Below are positions 27,756 to 38,518 of a stretch of DNA of 64,000 bases, piece by piece. The position numbers and the translations under genes are program-made. The DNA is taken from assembly GCF_009792895.1 (NCBI RefSeq), contig NZ_WSSC01000004.1:248001-312000 (forward strand), in the 5' to 3' direction. The notes under the pieces were generated by a model. That model was not told the DNA's origin and ran no database searches. It saw only the letters and a list, made by a program, of their open reading frames with translations. This DNA is from Pigmentibacter ruber (GTDB lineage: Bacteria; Bdellovibrionota_B; Oligoflexia; Silvanigrellales; Silvanigrellaceae). Positions within the stretch are counted from its first letter, which is position 1; every line of letters begins with the position of its first letter.

Positions 27756-30700
27756 TCAAATATTTTCAACTTTCAATGCGGAATGTCCATTACCTAGTTT
27801 TTCAACAATTATCCTTGCACCGATAGCTTCTTTTAAAAATTCAACATGACTAATGATACCCACTTGAGTACCAGTTGAATATAATGATTCTAAGGCACTC
27901 ATCGCAACTTGCAAGGTTGAGGGATCCAATGTTCCAAAACCCTCATCAAGCAAGATGGTTTCTATTGGCATTTTTACTGTTCTGTAATCAGCTAAAGCTA
28001 AGGCGAGAGCTAAAGAAACAAGAAAGGTTTCTCCACCTGAAAGAGTTTTAAATGATCTTAACTCATTTGCATGATATGCATCTTTAATGGCAAATGCGAG
28101 TCGTGGTTTATTATCTGAATCTAAGGCGGGCGCCAACGAATAACGTTTTTCAAATCTTGTTAGATGATAATTAGCTTTTCCTATTAATTCTTCTAAATTT
28201 AAAATTTGCGCAAATTTTTTAAATTGTTCACCATTATTAATCCCTATTATTTGATGCAGTTTTAACCAAACAGAATATTCATTTTTTAGAGCATTCAATT
28301 CATTAAAATATTTTTGGGAAATTTCTTTATTAACAATATTTTTTTCTATTTGTAATTGAATACCAGCTTTTTGAGAATTTAATTCTTCAATTTTTACTAC
28401 TAAATTATTTTTAATTTCTGAAAGTTCTTCTAAGTTTTCAATATATCCGTTTATTTTTAAAGTTCTATGTTGATTTAAATCTTCATTTCTTTGATGCATT
28501 ATAGCTAAAGCAGTTGATTTTTCTAATTCTAATTCATTAGTAATAGTTTCAAAATTTTCTTTGGTATTTTCATCAAGAAAGTGTTGCAAAATTTCTTCTT
28601 TTATTACTTTATTTTTTTTACATTCTAAATCTATTGTTGTCGAGTAAACAAATAAAGCATCTAGTAACTGTTTTTCCCTCAACTCATTTTCTTGAATCAA
28701 ATTTTTGATTAACTTAATTTTATTTTCTTTCTCACTTAACTGTTCTTTCTCTTGCATTAAAGTTTTATATTTATCTTCTAATTCTTTAAACATAATTCTT
28801 TCAATTTCATCAGGATTTTCTCCTGAAAAAATGGTTAAAATCTCTTTATCTAGATTTCCTAATTTTCTTTCTACTTCAATTAAATTCTGAGAAATATCTG
28901 AAATATTTTTCTCTCTAATTATAATATCCTTTTCTATAGATACTTTTTTATGATTTAAAGAAGTCAAATTTATATCTAATTCACGAAATTTAGAAAAATA
29001 ATTATTCTCAACTAATTGAATTTGATAATTATCTTGATATTTTATTTTTATTGTTTTTTTATAGTTTTCAAAATTAAAATTTTCTTCAAAATACAGAAGA
29101 ATATCTATAATATCTTTAATACTTATATTTATTTTACTACTTATATCTTTTAGATTAATATATTTTTCTTTTAGTAAATTATATTTATCGAGTTTATCTT
29201 GAAGATTATTTAAAGAGTTTTCAATATTTTCTATTTTTTGTTCATTTTTAGTTTCTTCTATTTTTATATGCTGGAAAATTTTCTCACTTGTTAAATCATT
29301 TATAGAATTTGATAAATTTAGAAGCTTTGCAATTAAATTTAATTTATCTTTTTTTTCTTTATTTAACTCATCAATATCTTTTTTTAAGTTAATTACCTGC
29401 TCTTTAAATACCAATATATTTACTTCAATAGTGCTTAATTCTTTCCTAGAATTTTCTAAAATAATTTCTTTTTGTTTTAACTGTTCGGATAAAAATTCAT
29501 ATTGACTTAGAATATCTAAATCAGCAGTACGAAAAGATTTTTCAGAAAAATAAGGATGACTTGAGCTTCCACACAAAGGGCATTCTTCACCGCTGACTAA
29601 TAATTGTCTTTTTTCTGCAATATTTAAATGCCATGCAAGTTTCGTTAAGTTACTTTTTAATTCATTAATATTATTTATTTCATTTATATATAAATTTTTA
29701 TCTGTATATACTTTCTCATTCTCACGAAATATAAATAGTTCATTTTCTTCAATCTTTCTTTTTATTTTTTCAATATTTTCTTCAATACTTTGGAGACTTT
29801 CAAAATGAAATGAGGCTTTTGAAATATCATTTTTACTTAAAATCAAAATATCCCTTTGATGATGAAAATCTTTTATTTTATCTTGAGGTTTTTCAAAAGG
29901 TAAACAAGTAAGAATTAAATCTTTTTTAATATTTTCAAAATCATTTTTTATTTTTGTAAACTCTTTATCGGCAAAATATTCATCCTGTATTAAATTATTT
30001 AATGAAACAAGAATATCTTTATGCAAATTATTTTTTTTCTTATTTTCTTCTAAAATTGAAATATCTATTGCTTTATATTGCGCAATAAATTTTTCTTTTT
30101 CTTGCATATAAAAATTTTTCTTTTCCTTATATTCTGTTATTTTATTTAATAGGAATTCTTTTTCAATTCTTAATTCTTTAGCTTTAGCAAGGAATGGTCT
30201 TTTTTTCTCATTCTCAATTTTTAAATTTTCATAAACTGATTGATATTTTTCAATATTCAATTTTAAAAAATCTACATGACTTTCGTATAAATTGACTTCA
30301 TTTTTATTTTTTGCTTTCTGTTCATATAAATTTTGTAAATCAATTTTTAAACTATCATGTTTAAAAATTATCTCTATTACATTTGCAAATTTCTTATAAT
30401 TTTTATATTTGTTAATTATTTCAATATTTTCTTGATATTTTTTTTCTATATCATTAAATTTAATCTGAGCCTCAATATACTTATTTTGTAATAAAATATT
30501 TTTTTCAATCCAATCAATATTTTTTTGTATTTTCTGCAAATTATCATCATTAGATGCAAATTCGATTTGATTTTTATTTAAACAATTAAAAAGATTATCT
30601 TCTTGTTCAGTTGTTAATACTTCAATTCCGCTATATTTTAGTGATGCTAATGATAATTTTTCCTCTAATTCTTTCTTTTTTTCTGCCGCTTTTTTTCCAA

Positions 30701-31301
30701 TTTCTTTATATTTTTCCGTATTTGTCAATCTTTCTAATATAGCAGCACGTTCCTCTTCATTTGCCTTTAAAAAAGCGGCAAATTCACCTTGCGCGAGTAA
30801 AACCATCCTTTTAAAATCTTCTACAGTAAGATATTCCAATACTTTATTAAAATGAGGTTCAAAAAATTTTGGTCGATAGTCACTAACAATCTGCTCCCAG
30901 TCATTTAACTTTTCAGAAAAACATTCTAATACTCTTCTAGGATCTTTAAAGTTTCCATCTGGTTTTTTATAAGCTCTTTCACATTGCCAAGTTGCTCTAT
31001 ATTTAACAGTTTTATTATTTTCTTGTTTTGAAAAAGTTAACTGAGAATATGCAAATGTTGTTCCTTTAGACATAATTTGTCTACAATCATTTTCGGGATC
31101 TTTATCTGATTTTGCTTTTGTTAAACGTGGTGTTTGTCCAAATAAGGCCAGACACATAGCATCCATTAATGTTGATTTTCCTGCTCCAGTGGCTCCCATT
31201 ACTAAAAAAAGAGGTGCATTACAAAGATCTTTTTCAAAATCAATGCTGTGAAAACCATATAGTGAATTTAAATTTTCTAGTTGTATTTTTATTAGTTTCA
31301 A
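27756..31301 (-). CDS. sbcC: SbcC-type SMC-like exonuclease ATPase subunit
   Basis: 1,181 residues. The N-terminal Walker A is GATGAGKSTLMDAMCLALFG. Long coiled coils surround a central zinc hook CPLCGSSSHP at residue ~574. The C-terminal lobe carries the ABC signature LSGGETFLVSLALALALADY and Walker B TILLDEGFGTLDP. With SbcD it forms the Mre11-Rad50-type complex that opens hairpins and processes double-strand ends. It follows sbcD by 23 bases. The coils are very Lys/Glu/Asn-rich, as expected at this base composition. Confidence 0.95.
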   Translation of the reverse strand: MKLIKIQLENLNSLYGFHSIDFEKDLCNAPLFLVMGATGAGKSTLMDAMCLALFGQTPRLTKAKSDKDPENDCRQIMSKGTTFAYSQLTFSKQENNKTVKYRATWQCERAYKKPDGNFKDPRRVLECFSEKLNDWEQIVSDYRPKFFEPHFNKVLEYLTVEDFKRMVLLAQGEFAAFLKANEEERAAILERLTNTEKYKEIGKKAAEKKKELEEKLSLASLKYSGIEVLTTEQEDNLFNCLNKNQIEFASNDDNLQKIQKNIDWIEKNILLQNKYIEAQIKFNDIEKKYQENIEIINKYKNYKKFANVIEIIFKHDSLKIDLQNLYEQKAKNKNEVNLYESHVDFLKLNIEKYQSVYENLKIENEKKRPFLAKAKELRIEKEFLLNKITEYKEKKNFYMQEKEKFIAQYKAIDISILEENKKKNNLHKDILVSLNNLIQDEYFADKEFTKIKNDFENIKKDLILTCLPFEKPQDKIKDFHHQRDILILSKNDISKASFHFESLQSIEENIEKIKRKIEENELFIFRENEKVYTDKNLYINEINNINELKSNLTKLAWHLNIAEKRQLLVSGEECPLCGSSSHPYFSEKSFRTADLDILSQYEFLSEQLKQKEIILENSRKELSTIEVNILVFKEQVINLKKDIDELNKEKKDKLNLIAKLLNLSNSINDLTSEKIFQHIKIEETKNEQKIENIENSLNNLQDKLDKYNLLKEKYINLKDISSKINISIKDIIDILLYFEENFNFENYKKTIKIKYQDNYQIQLVENNYFSKFRELDINLTSLNHKKVSIEKDIIIREKNISDISQNLIEVERKLGNLDKEILTIFSGENPDEIERIMFKELEDKYKTLMQEKEQLSEKENKIKLIKNLIQENELREKQLLDALFVYSTTIDLECKKNKVIKEEILQHFLDENTKENFETITNELELEKSTALAIMHQRNEDLNQHRTLKINGYIENLEELSEIKNNLVVKIEELNSQKAGIQLQIEKNIVNKEISQKYFNELNALKNEYSVWLKLHQIIGINNGEQFKKFAQILNLEELIGKANYHLTRFEKRYSLAPALDSDNKPRLAFAIKDAYHANELRSFKTLSGGETFLVSLALALALADYRTVKMPIETILLDEGFGTLDPSTLQVAMSALESLYSTGTQVGIISHVEFLKEAIGARIIVEKLGNGHSALKVENI

Positions 31302-31324
31302 TTTAATTTCCTTTATTAAACAAA

Positions 31325-32548
31325 TTAAATATTTTCTTCATTTAATAAACTACGAAATGCTTGCAATAAATTTTCATCTACAATTTCATTATATGTGTCG
31401 CACATTTTAAGAAAAACTTGTTCAGGAGTGAGCTCTTTCAAAGAAAATGCTTCTTTACTTGCTAAAACATTATTGTCAGACTTAGCTGGAATTTGTCTAA
31501 TATAAGCAATAATAGGTGAAGCATCTTGAAATTTATTTTTTAGTATATTTTTTAGTTCTAGATCCAGCCCAGAATGATAGCTATTTACTTGCACCGAAAT
31601 AGCCAAAATTGGAGGCATTGGAGTTTGCCAAGAAATATTGAGTAATATCGAATGTATTTGTTCCAAATTAGATTTTACTTCTAAAATTTTTCTTAGTACA
31701 GGCACTTCAATTTTCTGGACAGTTTTTGCTTTTGAACCTTTTTCATAGGATATAAGTTGAACATATCTTGGATAATTTGATTCCTTAATAGATAGAGGTA
31801 TGGGTGACCCACTATAATATGCATTTGATTGATCAACTCGATATGCTCTGTGAATATGTCCTAAAGCTATATAGGAGTATCTAGAATCAAATATTGCAGA
31901 AGGAAGTCCTCCCATTGTTCCAATCATATGGATTTCCTGTGGTGCATCATCTAACTCACTTCCTCGACAGGCCATATGCCCTGTTGCAATAATAGGCGCA
32001 TCTTGAGCTATTTGTTCAGCAGCATCTGCAAGATCAAAATAAAAGTTTTGAATTTTTTCTTTAAAGAGAGAATGAATTTCACTTTCATTATGCATTGAAG
32101 TCCTTACTCCAAGCCTGTATTCATGAATAAAAGGAACAGCAGCTACAACCAACTCAACAGCATTTTGTTCATTTTTAAGTGAACAAAGATATCGGCTAAA
32201 GTCTTTCCCATCTACTGAAATTCCTCCAACAATAAAGACATCAAGAAGTTTTAAGAGCTCAGCAGGCGCATCGAGTCTGGTTGGAGAATCGTGATTTCCT
32301 CCTACAATGATTACTTTTTTTACATCAGTTTTTTGTGAAACCGATAAAAGAAATTGATAGTAAATTCTTTGCGCTTCTGCTGATGGTTGAGTTTGATCGA
32401 AAAGATCGCCAGCAATAATCAAGACAACAATTTCTTGTTCCTTTAAAAAGGGAATCAACCAATTTAAAAAAAATTTATGATCTTCTTCTCGTCCAATGCC
32501 TTCAAAAGTTGCTCCTAAATGCCAGTCGGAAGTATGAAGAATTTTCAT
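31325..32548 (-). CDS. sbcD: SbcD-type exonuclease subunit
   Basis: 407 residues. The Mre11-type calcineurin-like phosphoesterase motifs are present in order: TSDWHLG, AGDLFDQ, VGGNHDSP, ATGHMACRG and ALGHIHRA, which provide the metal ligands. A capping domain and C-terminal region follow. It is the nuclease partner of SbcC, whose gene is directly downstream. The start has AAGG upstream. Confidence 0.95.
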   Translation of the reverse strand: MKILHTSDWHLGATFEGIGREEDHKFFLNWLIPFLKEQEIVVLIIAGDLFDQTQPSAEAQRIYYQFLLSVSQKTDVKKVIIVGGNHDSPTRLDAPAELLKLLDVFIVGGISVDGKDFSRYLCSLKNEQNAVELVVAAVPFIHEYRLGVRTSMHNESEIHSLFKEKIQNFYFDLADAAEQIAQDAPIIATGHMACRGSELDDAPQEIHMIGTMGGLPSAIFDSRYSYIALGHIHRAYRVDQSNAYYSGSPIPLSIKESNYPRYVQLISYEKGSKAKTVQKIEVPVLRKILEVKSNLEQIHSILLNISWQTPMPPILAISVQVNSYHSGLDLELKNILKNKFQDASPIIAYIRQIPAKSDNNVLASKEAFSLKELTPEQVFLKMCDTYNEIVDENLLQAFRSLLNEENI

Positions 32549-32579
32549 AATTACCTTCTTCTATTTTTTGAATGTAATG

Positions 32580-33338
32580 TCACTTTAGAGATAATATTTC
32601 TTTTGCTTTTTGGCGTAAATCATTAGGCTTAACATTTTTAATGACAGCAAATTGATCAGAATCAGGGTTTTCTTCTAAGAAGTCCGCCATTTCTTCATAA
32701 CAAACAGCAGCTCTTTCCTTTGCTTCTAATTTAAGATCATCATATTGAGGATATTTTGTTAATATTTCTAAATATCTATTTAATGCTGCAGAATATAAGT
32801 CTTTGCGCCAATAAAAACGAGCAATAAACATTTCGTGTTCAGCCAAGCGCCTTGTTAAGACTTTTATTCTTTCGGTTGCCTCAGGAATAAATTCAGCATT
32901 AGGGTAATTTTTTATATAGAAACTATATTTTATAATAGCTTTCCTTGCCGAAACTTGTTCTCTGTCAATTTCTTCAGAAGCCTGTAAATCATTTGAGTTT
33001 GCTATTCTATAGTGCACAAAAGGAACGTTTTTATTGATCGGGTTACGACGAGCAAAATCTTCATATGCAGCTATGGCTTCAGGATATTTTCCTGATAAGT
33101 AGTAAGCATTTGCTTGCATAAGCTCTGCTTCAGGTAAGTTTTTTGAATAAGGATAACGTGCTTTATATTCATCGACATTGGACACGACATCGGACCAATT
33201 TTTATCTTCAAATTCATCACGTATACGCGTTATTCCTTCTTCCTGAGATTGTTCGGAAATAGGTACTGTGCGACAAGATACAACCGAAAAAAGAAAGAAA
33301 AAACTTAGAATAAGAACATAAAACTTTTGAATTGGCAT
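32580..33338 (-). CDS. bamD: Outer-membrane assembly lipoprotein BamD
   Basis: 252 residues with a lipoprotein signal (lipobox SVVSC, Cys ~22). TPR-type repeats follow with the YfiO pattern: YPYSKNLPEAELMQANAYYLSGKYPEAIAAYEDFARRNP, then HYRIANSNDL, YPNAEFIPEATERI and FYWRKDLYSAALNRYLEIL. BamD is the essential helical lipoprotein that couples BamA to the rest of the beta-barrel assembly machine. Its presence supports a Gram-negative envelope. It lies in the long minus-strand run between mce and sbcD. Confidence 0.9.
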   Translation of the reverse strand: MPIQKFYVLILSFFFLFSVVSCRTVPISEQSQEEGITRIRDEFEDKNWSDVVSNVDEYKARYPYSKNLPEAELMQANAYYLSGKYPEAIAAYEDFARRNPINKNVPFVHYRIANSNDLQASEEIDREQVSARKAIIKYSFYIKNYPNAEFIPEATERIKVLTRRLAEHEMFIARFYWRKDLYSAALNRYLEILTKYPQYDDLKLEAKERAAVCYEEMADFLEENPDSDQFAVIKNVKPNDLRQKAKEILSLK

Positions 33339-33372
33339 AAATAAAATTTCTTCTTTAAATGTTTGACGAAAG

Positions 33373-33786
33373 TTATACTGCGGTTTGCTCCTCGACTAAT
33401 TCGACAAGCACTCCACCTGTAGCATGTGGATGAACAAATACAATACGTGTATTATGTGCACCATACCTTGGCTTTTCATCAATAAGCCGAATATTATTTT
33501 TTTTCAAATAATCTATCCAATTGTCTAGATTTTGCACTTCAAATGCAATATGTTGAATACCAGCACCTCTAGTTTCCAAAAATTTAGCTATCGGACTATC
33601 TTCAGCAGTAGGCGAAAGAAGCTCTAATCTAGAAAATTCGCAACGTAAAAATTCAACAGCAACTTTTTGTTCTGCAACAACTTCACTGCCTTCATGATTC
33701 AAGTGTAAAATTTCATTAAAAAACTTTTTTGCCTGAGCGAGATCTTTGGGAACAATTCCTAAATGGTTAATTCTCTTAATATGCAT
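33373..33786 (-). CDS. mce: Methylmalonyl-CoA epimerase
   Basis: 137 residues, glyoxalase/VOC fold. N-terminal RINHLGIVPKDL supplies a metal His; IQHIAFEV supplies the second His, and VLVELVE supplies the Glu. It interconverts (S)- and (R)-methylmalonyl-CoA between propionyl-CoA carboxylase and the mutase. Context fits exactly: meaB and carboxylase genes are immediately upstream. Confidence 0.92.
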   Translation of the reverse strand: MHIKRINHLGIVPKDLAQAKKFFNEILHLNHEGSEVVAEQKVAVEFLRCEFSRLELLSPTAEDSPIAKFLETRGAGIQHIAFEVQNLDNWIDYLKKNNIRLIDEKPRYGAHNTRIVFVHPHATGGVLVELVEEQTAV

Positions 33787-33795
33787 ATCATTATC

Positions 33796-34794
33796 CTATT
33801 TTAATTCTTTCTGAAAAATTGCATTAGCTATCGACATTGCGGTAGTTTTGCCTAAAGATAATAGTTCTATTTCTTCAATACTAATTTGCTTGACTTTTTC
33901 TTGAAAAACTTCATCTGCAAGAATTAATATATTTTGTAAAATTTCATTTCGGAGTCTTAAAAATCTTAATTTTTTTCCAATTGAACTATTTTTTTCAAAT
34001 TCTTCATGTTGGAGAAAAGATTTTACTACATCTTGTATTCCTTCATGATTGGCAGCAGATGTTTTTAGAACTGGAGGATGCCAAAGATTTTCTGCATTAG
34101 GAGTTATATTTTCTTTTAATTCCTGAATCATTCTTGAGGCATCTGCTAGATCACATTTATTGATAATATAAATATTAGCTAATTGCAAAATACCAGATTT
34201 CATTAATTGAATTTCATCACCACTATTAGGCATTAAAACTAGAACTGTTGAATCTGCTAAACTGGTAATTTCACTTTCACTTTGCCCAATTCCGACGGTT
34301 TCAACCAAGATGTAATCAAAATTTAAAACCGAAGCCAAACGTATTGCACTGCGAGTAGCTCGTGCAACTCCACCTAAAGCACCACGAGATCCCATCGAAC
34401 GAATAAAGACATTAGGATCACGAAAATGGTCTTGCATTCTGACTCTATCACCAAGAATAGCTCCGCCAGTTAAAGAGGAAGATGGATCTACAGCAAAAAT
34501 CGCTACTTTTTTTCCTAATTGCCTTAACTCTTTTACAAGTAAATTTGTAAGGGTCGATTTTCCAGCCCCTGGTAAACCCGTAATTCCAATGATTCTTGCT
34601 TGCATTATTGCACTGGTGGAGAGATTTGGGTGCGAAAGTAATTTGGGAGCGAGTAAAGGATCATTTTCCACAAATGTTATCGCTTTGCTTAAGGCTCTTA
34701 TTTGTGAATTCCATTGATCAACATTTTCAAGACAAGTTTTTCCAATTAAAGAATTTACAACAGAATTAATATCAATGGATTGTTTTATCTTCAT
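33796..34794 (-). CDS. meaB: MeaB-type GTPase chaperone of methylmalonyl-CoA mutase
   Basis: 332 residues of the MeaB/ArgK family. P-loop GLPGAGKSTLTNLL, switch region with AVDPSSSLTGGAILGDRVRM, ETVGIGQSE, and NKCD for guanine. It loads or repairs adenosylcobalamin in methylmalonyl-CoA mutase. It overlaps nothing but is only 4 bases after the biotin-carrier gene. Confidence 0.93.
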   Translation of the reverse strand: MKIKQSIDINSVVNSLIGKTCLENVDQWNSQIRALSKAITFVENDPLLAPKLLSHPNLSTSAIMQARIIGITGLPGAGKSTLTNLLVKELRQLGKKVAIFAVDPSSSLTGGAILGDRVRMQDHFRDPNVFIRSMGSRGALGGVARATRSAIRLASVLNFDYILVETVGIGQSESEITSLADSTVLVLMPNSGDEIQLMKSGILQLANIYIINKCDLADASRMIQELKENITPNAENLWHPPVLKTSAANHEGIQDVVKSFLQHEEFEKNSSIGKKLRFLRLRNEILQNILILADEVFQEKVKQISIEEIELLSLGKTTAMSIANAIFQKELK

Positions 34795-34798
34795 TCAA

Positions 34799-35362
34799 TT
34801 AACCTTGATTAGTAGGAGACAAATATAAAAGGAAATCACCAACAGCAACGCTGCTGCCTTTACTAATTTTTATTTTAGATATTATGCCATCGCACTCAGC
34901 AACAATTCTATTCTCCATTTTCATAGCTTCGATAATAACTAAAGGATCTCCTTCTTTTACAGCAGATTGCTCAGAAACTAATACAGAAACAATCTTTCCT
35001 GTCATTGGAGATTTTAATTCTCCTCCTAGTAAATTTGCTAAATTTGTTCTTGATTGAACAGGTTTAACAACATTAGCTAGATAATTTTTTTGTTGAATGT
35101 AATTATGACTTTTTATACCAAATCTGTAGTGTTCACCTTTTTTTTCAATAAAAGTATTATTCACACGAATTACTTTATTTCCGATTAAAAGACTTCTTCC
35201 ATCTGCTAAAAAAGTGCATTTTTCTTCTATTATTTCTCCCAAACCATTTTGAATATAGAGCGAAAAAAACTCTCCTTTTGATAAATGCATAAAATCAATA
35301 GAAGCAGGCACATTAATAATAAATTCTTCTTTTCCTTTAGCTTTTTGCACATGAATTTTCAT
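34799..35362 (-). CDS. Biotin carboxyl carrier subunit of an acyl-CoA carboxylase
   Basis: 187 residues. The C-terminal ~75 residues form a biotinyl domain with the biotinylation motif EAMKMEN (Lys in the middle), preceded by LKSPMTGKIVSV. The N-terminal ~110 residues are a separate, less conserved domain that probably docks to the biotin carboxylase. In this organism the carrier is a stand-alone protein between the carboxylase and meaB genes, rather than fused to the carboxylase. Confidence 0.9.
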   Translation of the reverse strand: MKIHVQKAKGKEEFIINVPASIDFMHLSKGEFFSLYIQNGLGEIIEEKCTFLADGRSLLIGNKVIRVNNTFIEKKGEHYRFGIKSHNYIQQKNYLANVVKPVQSRTNLANLLGGELKSPMTGKIVSVLVSEQSAVKEGDPLVIIEAMKMENRIVAECDGIISKIKISKGSSVAVGDFLLYLSPTNQG

Positions 35363-35380
35363 AAAAATATACTCCTATCC

Positions 35381-36925
35381 TTATCTTCTTGTACTTTCTA
35401 AACGAAAAGCATTTGCCCAGGCAGATGGAACTTCTGGTAGTACATTTACTTTTGCTTCTAATTTTGCTTTTTGATCTGTAACTTTAATTGCAACAACAGC
35501 AGCTTCTTCTTTAGTTAATATAGCATGTATATGTTCAGAATTTTCAATTAATTTATCATTTTCTTCAATAAAACGTGTTGTATAGTTACCTTCTCGAAAG
35601 CTTGGATATTCTATGAGCGCTTGATGAAATGGTATTGTTGTTTGAATTCCTTCTATTTGGAATTCACTTAGTGCTCTTGCCATTTTATTTAAAGCATCAT
35701 TTCGATTAGTTCCATAAACAATTAACTTTGCAATCATAGAATCATAAAATTCAGGAATTTTATAACCAGCATAAATATGTGAGTCTACTCTAACTCCAGG
35801 GCCAGTCGGAAACTCTAATTCCTTAATACATCCAGGATCAGGACGAAAATTATTAAATGGATCTTCTGAATTAATTCTTGCTTCGATTGCCCAACCACGC
35901 ATACAAAGATCTTTTTGTGCAAAAGGGAGTTTTTCACCCATAGCTATTTTTAATTGCATTTGTAATAAATCAACGCCTGTTACGATTTCCGTAACTGGAT
36001 GTTCAACCTGAATTCGAGTGTTCATTTCCATAAAATAAAATTTAGTAGGCGATTCTAAGATAAACTCTATAGTACCAGCATTAACGTAACCCACACTTTG
36101 TGCAGCTCTTACAGCTATTTCACCCATTTTATGTCTTGTTTCAGCACTAATGTAACTTGATGGTGCTTCTTCTATTAGCTTTTGATGCCTTCTTTGAATA
36201 GTGCAGTCACGTTCAAATAAATGGACAATATTCCCATGCGAATCAGCTAAAACTTGAAATTCAACATGTCTTGGATGTTCTATATACCGCTCACAAAAAA
36301 CGTCAGCATTGCCAAAATAACTTAGAGCTTCTCTTTGACAAGCTTCAAATGCTTGCGCAAGCTCTTCGTCTTTCCGAACAACTCGCATTCCTTTGCCACC
36401 CCCACCAGCAGCAGCTTTTAAGATCAGTGGATACCCTACTTGATGAACAGTATCTTGCAGATCTTTTAAATCTTTCAAGGGTTCGTTCTTTCCAGGACTA
36501 CATGGAACTCCCGCTTCTGTTACTTTTCTTTTTGCTAATGTTTTATCTCCCATGGCATGAATAGATGCAGGGGAAGGTCCAATCCAAACTAAACCTGCTT
36601 TTAAAACTTCATTAGCAAATTCTGCACTTTCAGATAAAAAACCAAAACCAGGATGAACAGCTTCTGCTTCTAATTCTTTTGCGGCATTTAAAATATTTTG
36701 AATATTTAAATAACTTTCATTACTTGGTGCATTGCCAATCCAACATGCGGAATCAGCTAAAGCAACATGTCTAGAATGCAGATCCGCCGATGAATAAACA
36801 GCTAAAGGTGACAAACCTAAATCACGACAAGCACGAATAATACGCACACCAATTTCACCTCTATTGGCGATAAGTACTCTTTTAAATGGCCTATGTATTA
36901 ATGGTAAATATTGATCATTAAACAT
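35381..36925 (-). CDS. Biotin carboxylase subunit of an acyl-CoA (propionyl-CoA) carboxylase
   Basis: 514 residues. ATP-grasp biotin carboxylase: FKRVLIANRGEIGVRIIRAC at the start, the glycine-rich AAAGGGGKGMRVV, ERDCTIQRRHQKLIEEAPS, MEMNTRIQVEHPVTE and RINSEDP. It carboxylates the biotin of the carrier encoded 18 bases downstream. About 50 extra C-terminal residues lie beyond the usual ~450-residue core, with no biotinyl domain. Context points to propionyl-CoA as the substrate. Confidence 0.92.
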   Translation of the reverse strand: MFNDQYLPLIHRPFKRVLIANRGEIGVRIIRACRDLGLSPLAVYSSADLHSRHVALADSACWIGNAPSNESYLNIQNILNAAKELEAEAVHPGFGFLSESAEFANEVLKAGLVWIGPSPASIHAMGDKTLAKRKVTEAGVPCSPGKNEPLKDLKDLQDTVHQVGYPLILKAAAGGGGKGMRVVRKDEELAQAFEACQREALSYFGNADVFCERYIEHPRHVEFQVLADSHGNIVHLFERDCTIQRRHQKLIEEAPSSYISAETRHKMGEIAVRAAQSVGYVNAGTIEFILESPTKFYFMEMNTRIQVEHPVTEIVTGVDLLQMQLKIAMGEKLPFAQKDLCMRGWAIEARINSEDPFNNFRPDPGCIKELEFPTGPGVRVDSHIYAGYKIPEFYDSMIAKLIVYGTNRNDALNKMARALSEFQIEGIQTTIPFHQALIEYPSFREGNYTTRFIEENDKLIENSEHIHAILTKEEAAVVAIKVTDQKAKLEAKVNVLPEVPSAWANAFRLESTRR

Positions 36926-36956
36926 TTTAAAAATCCCATCTTGAATAATATTTTAA

Positions 36957-38513
36957 TTATAAAGGAATATTGCCGTGTTTTCTTTTTGGTAACTCTTTTC
37001 GCTTTTGTTTATTTAAAATGAGAGCTTGAATTAGCAATTTTCTTGTTAATTTAGGTTCGATTACGTCATCTATAAAACCTTGCTGAGCCGTGACGTATGG
37101 ATTTGCAAAAGTATCACGGTAGTTTTGAATTAATTCTTGTCTTTTTTGCTCAGGATTTATTGATTTTGCAATATCATTTTTGAATATAATGTTGCACGCA
37201 CCTTCAGGTCCCATAACTGCAATTTCAGCACTTGGCCATGCAATATTATAATCAGCACCAATATGTTTTGAATTCATTACATCATAAGCACCACCGTATG
37301 CTTTTCTAGTAATGACTGTAAATCGTGGAACTGTAGCTTCACAAAAAGCATAAAGTAACTTAGCACCATGTTTAATTATTCCGCGCCATTCTTGTTCAGT
37401 TCCAGGAAGAAAACCAGGTACATCAGTAAAAACTATTAAAGGAATATTGAATGCATCACAAAAACGAACGAAACGTGCCGCTTTAATACTTGCATTAATA
37501 TCTAAGACACCTGCTAAATTCATAGGATCATTTGCAACAATTCCTACAGATTGGCCTTGTAGACGAGCAAAACCTATTATCATATTTTTTGCATAATTAG
37601 GTTGCAGCTCTAAAAAAGAGTCCAAATCACAAACACGCTTAATAATATCGCGCATATTGTAAGGTTGATTTGGATTATCTGGAATAATTGAATTGAGTTC
37701 TATGTCTGCTCTGTCTGCTGCATCACTACACCTATGCAAAGGAGGAGCTTCTAAATTATTTTGCGGAAGATAAGATATTAATTTTTTCACAAATGCGATG
37801 GTTTCATACTCATCTGCACAAGCTGCATCGGCCACACCGCTTTTTATATGATGGGTATCAGCTCCACCTAGCGATTCAAAGTCAACATCTTCTCCAGTTA
37901 CCGTTTTTATCACATCAGGCCCAGTAATGAACATATGTGAGGAAGTTTGAGTCATTACGATAAAATCAGTAATAGCTGGAGAGTATACGGCACCGCCCGC
38001 ACAAGGGCCTAAAATTGCACTAATTTGGGGAATAACTCCACTTGCTATTGTGTTGCGATAAAAAATATCTGCATACCCACCTAAACTTGAAACACCTTCT
38101 TGTATTCGTGCCCCACCACTGTCATTTAAACCTATAATTGGAGCGCCATTTTGCAAAGCTAAATCCATAACTTTACAGATTTTTTTTGCATGCATAGCCC
38201 CTAAAGAGCCTCCAAAAACAGTGAAATCTTGAGCAAAAACATATACAGGACGACCAGCAATAAATCCATATCCAGTGACAACTCCATCACCAAGAAATTT
38301 TTGCTTTTGCATGTCAAACTGTTCACAATTATGAGTAACAAAAGCATCTAATTCAACGAAGGAATTGCTATCAAGGAGCTCTTGAATTCTTTCGCGTGCA
38401 GTCATTTTTCCTTTTTCATGCTGAGCATCAATTCTTTTCTGCCCACCACCAATAAATGCCTTATTCCGTTCCTCTTTCAATTTTAAAATTGCTTTTTCCG
38501 TACTCATTGTCAT
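36957..38513 (-). CDS. pccB: Acyl-CoA carboxylase carboxyltransferase, propionyl-CoA carboxylase beta type
   Basis: 518 residues, crotonase-superfamily carboxyltransferase. Diagnostic stretches: [54 protein letters not shown] and [11 protein letters not shown]. It transfers the carboxyl group from carboxybiotin to propionyl-CoA, giving methylmalonyl-CoA. It starts 6 bases after the cobalamin-subunit gene. The assignment to propionyl-CoA rests on length, conserved blocks and gene context. Confidence 0.92.
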   Translation of the reverse strand: MTMSTEKAILKLKEERNKAFIGGGQKRIDAQHEKGKMTARERIQELLDSNSFVELDAFVTHNCEQFDMQKQKFLGDGVVTGYGFIAGRPVYVFAQDFTVFGGSLGAMHAKKICKVMDLALQNGAPIIGLNDSGGARIQEGVSSLGGYADIFYRNTIASGVIPQISAILGPCAGGAVYSPAITDFIVMTQTSSHMFITGPDVIKTVTGEDVDFESLGGADTHHIKSGVADAACADEYETIAFVKKLISYLPQNNLEAPPLHRCSDAADRADIELNSIIPDNPNQPYNMRDIIKRVCDLDSFLELQPNYAKNMIIGFARLQGQSVGIVANDPMNLAGVLDINASIKAARFVRFCDAFNIPLIVFTDVPGFLPGTEQEWRGIIKHGAKLLYAFCEATVPRFTVITRKAYGGAYDVMNSKHIGADYNIAWPSAEIAVMGPEGACNIIFKNDIAKSINPEQKRQELIQNYRDTFANPYVTAQQGFIDDVIEPKLTRKLLIQALILNKQKRKELPKRKHGNIPL

Positions 38514-38518
38514 TTTAG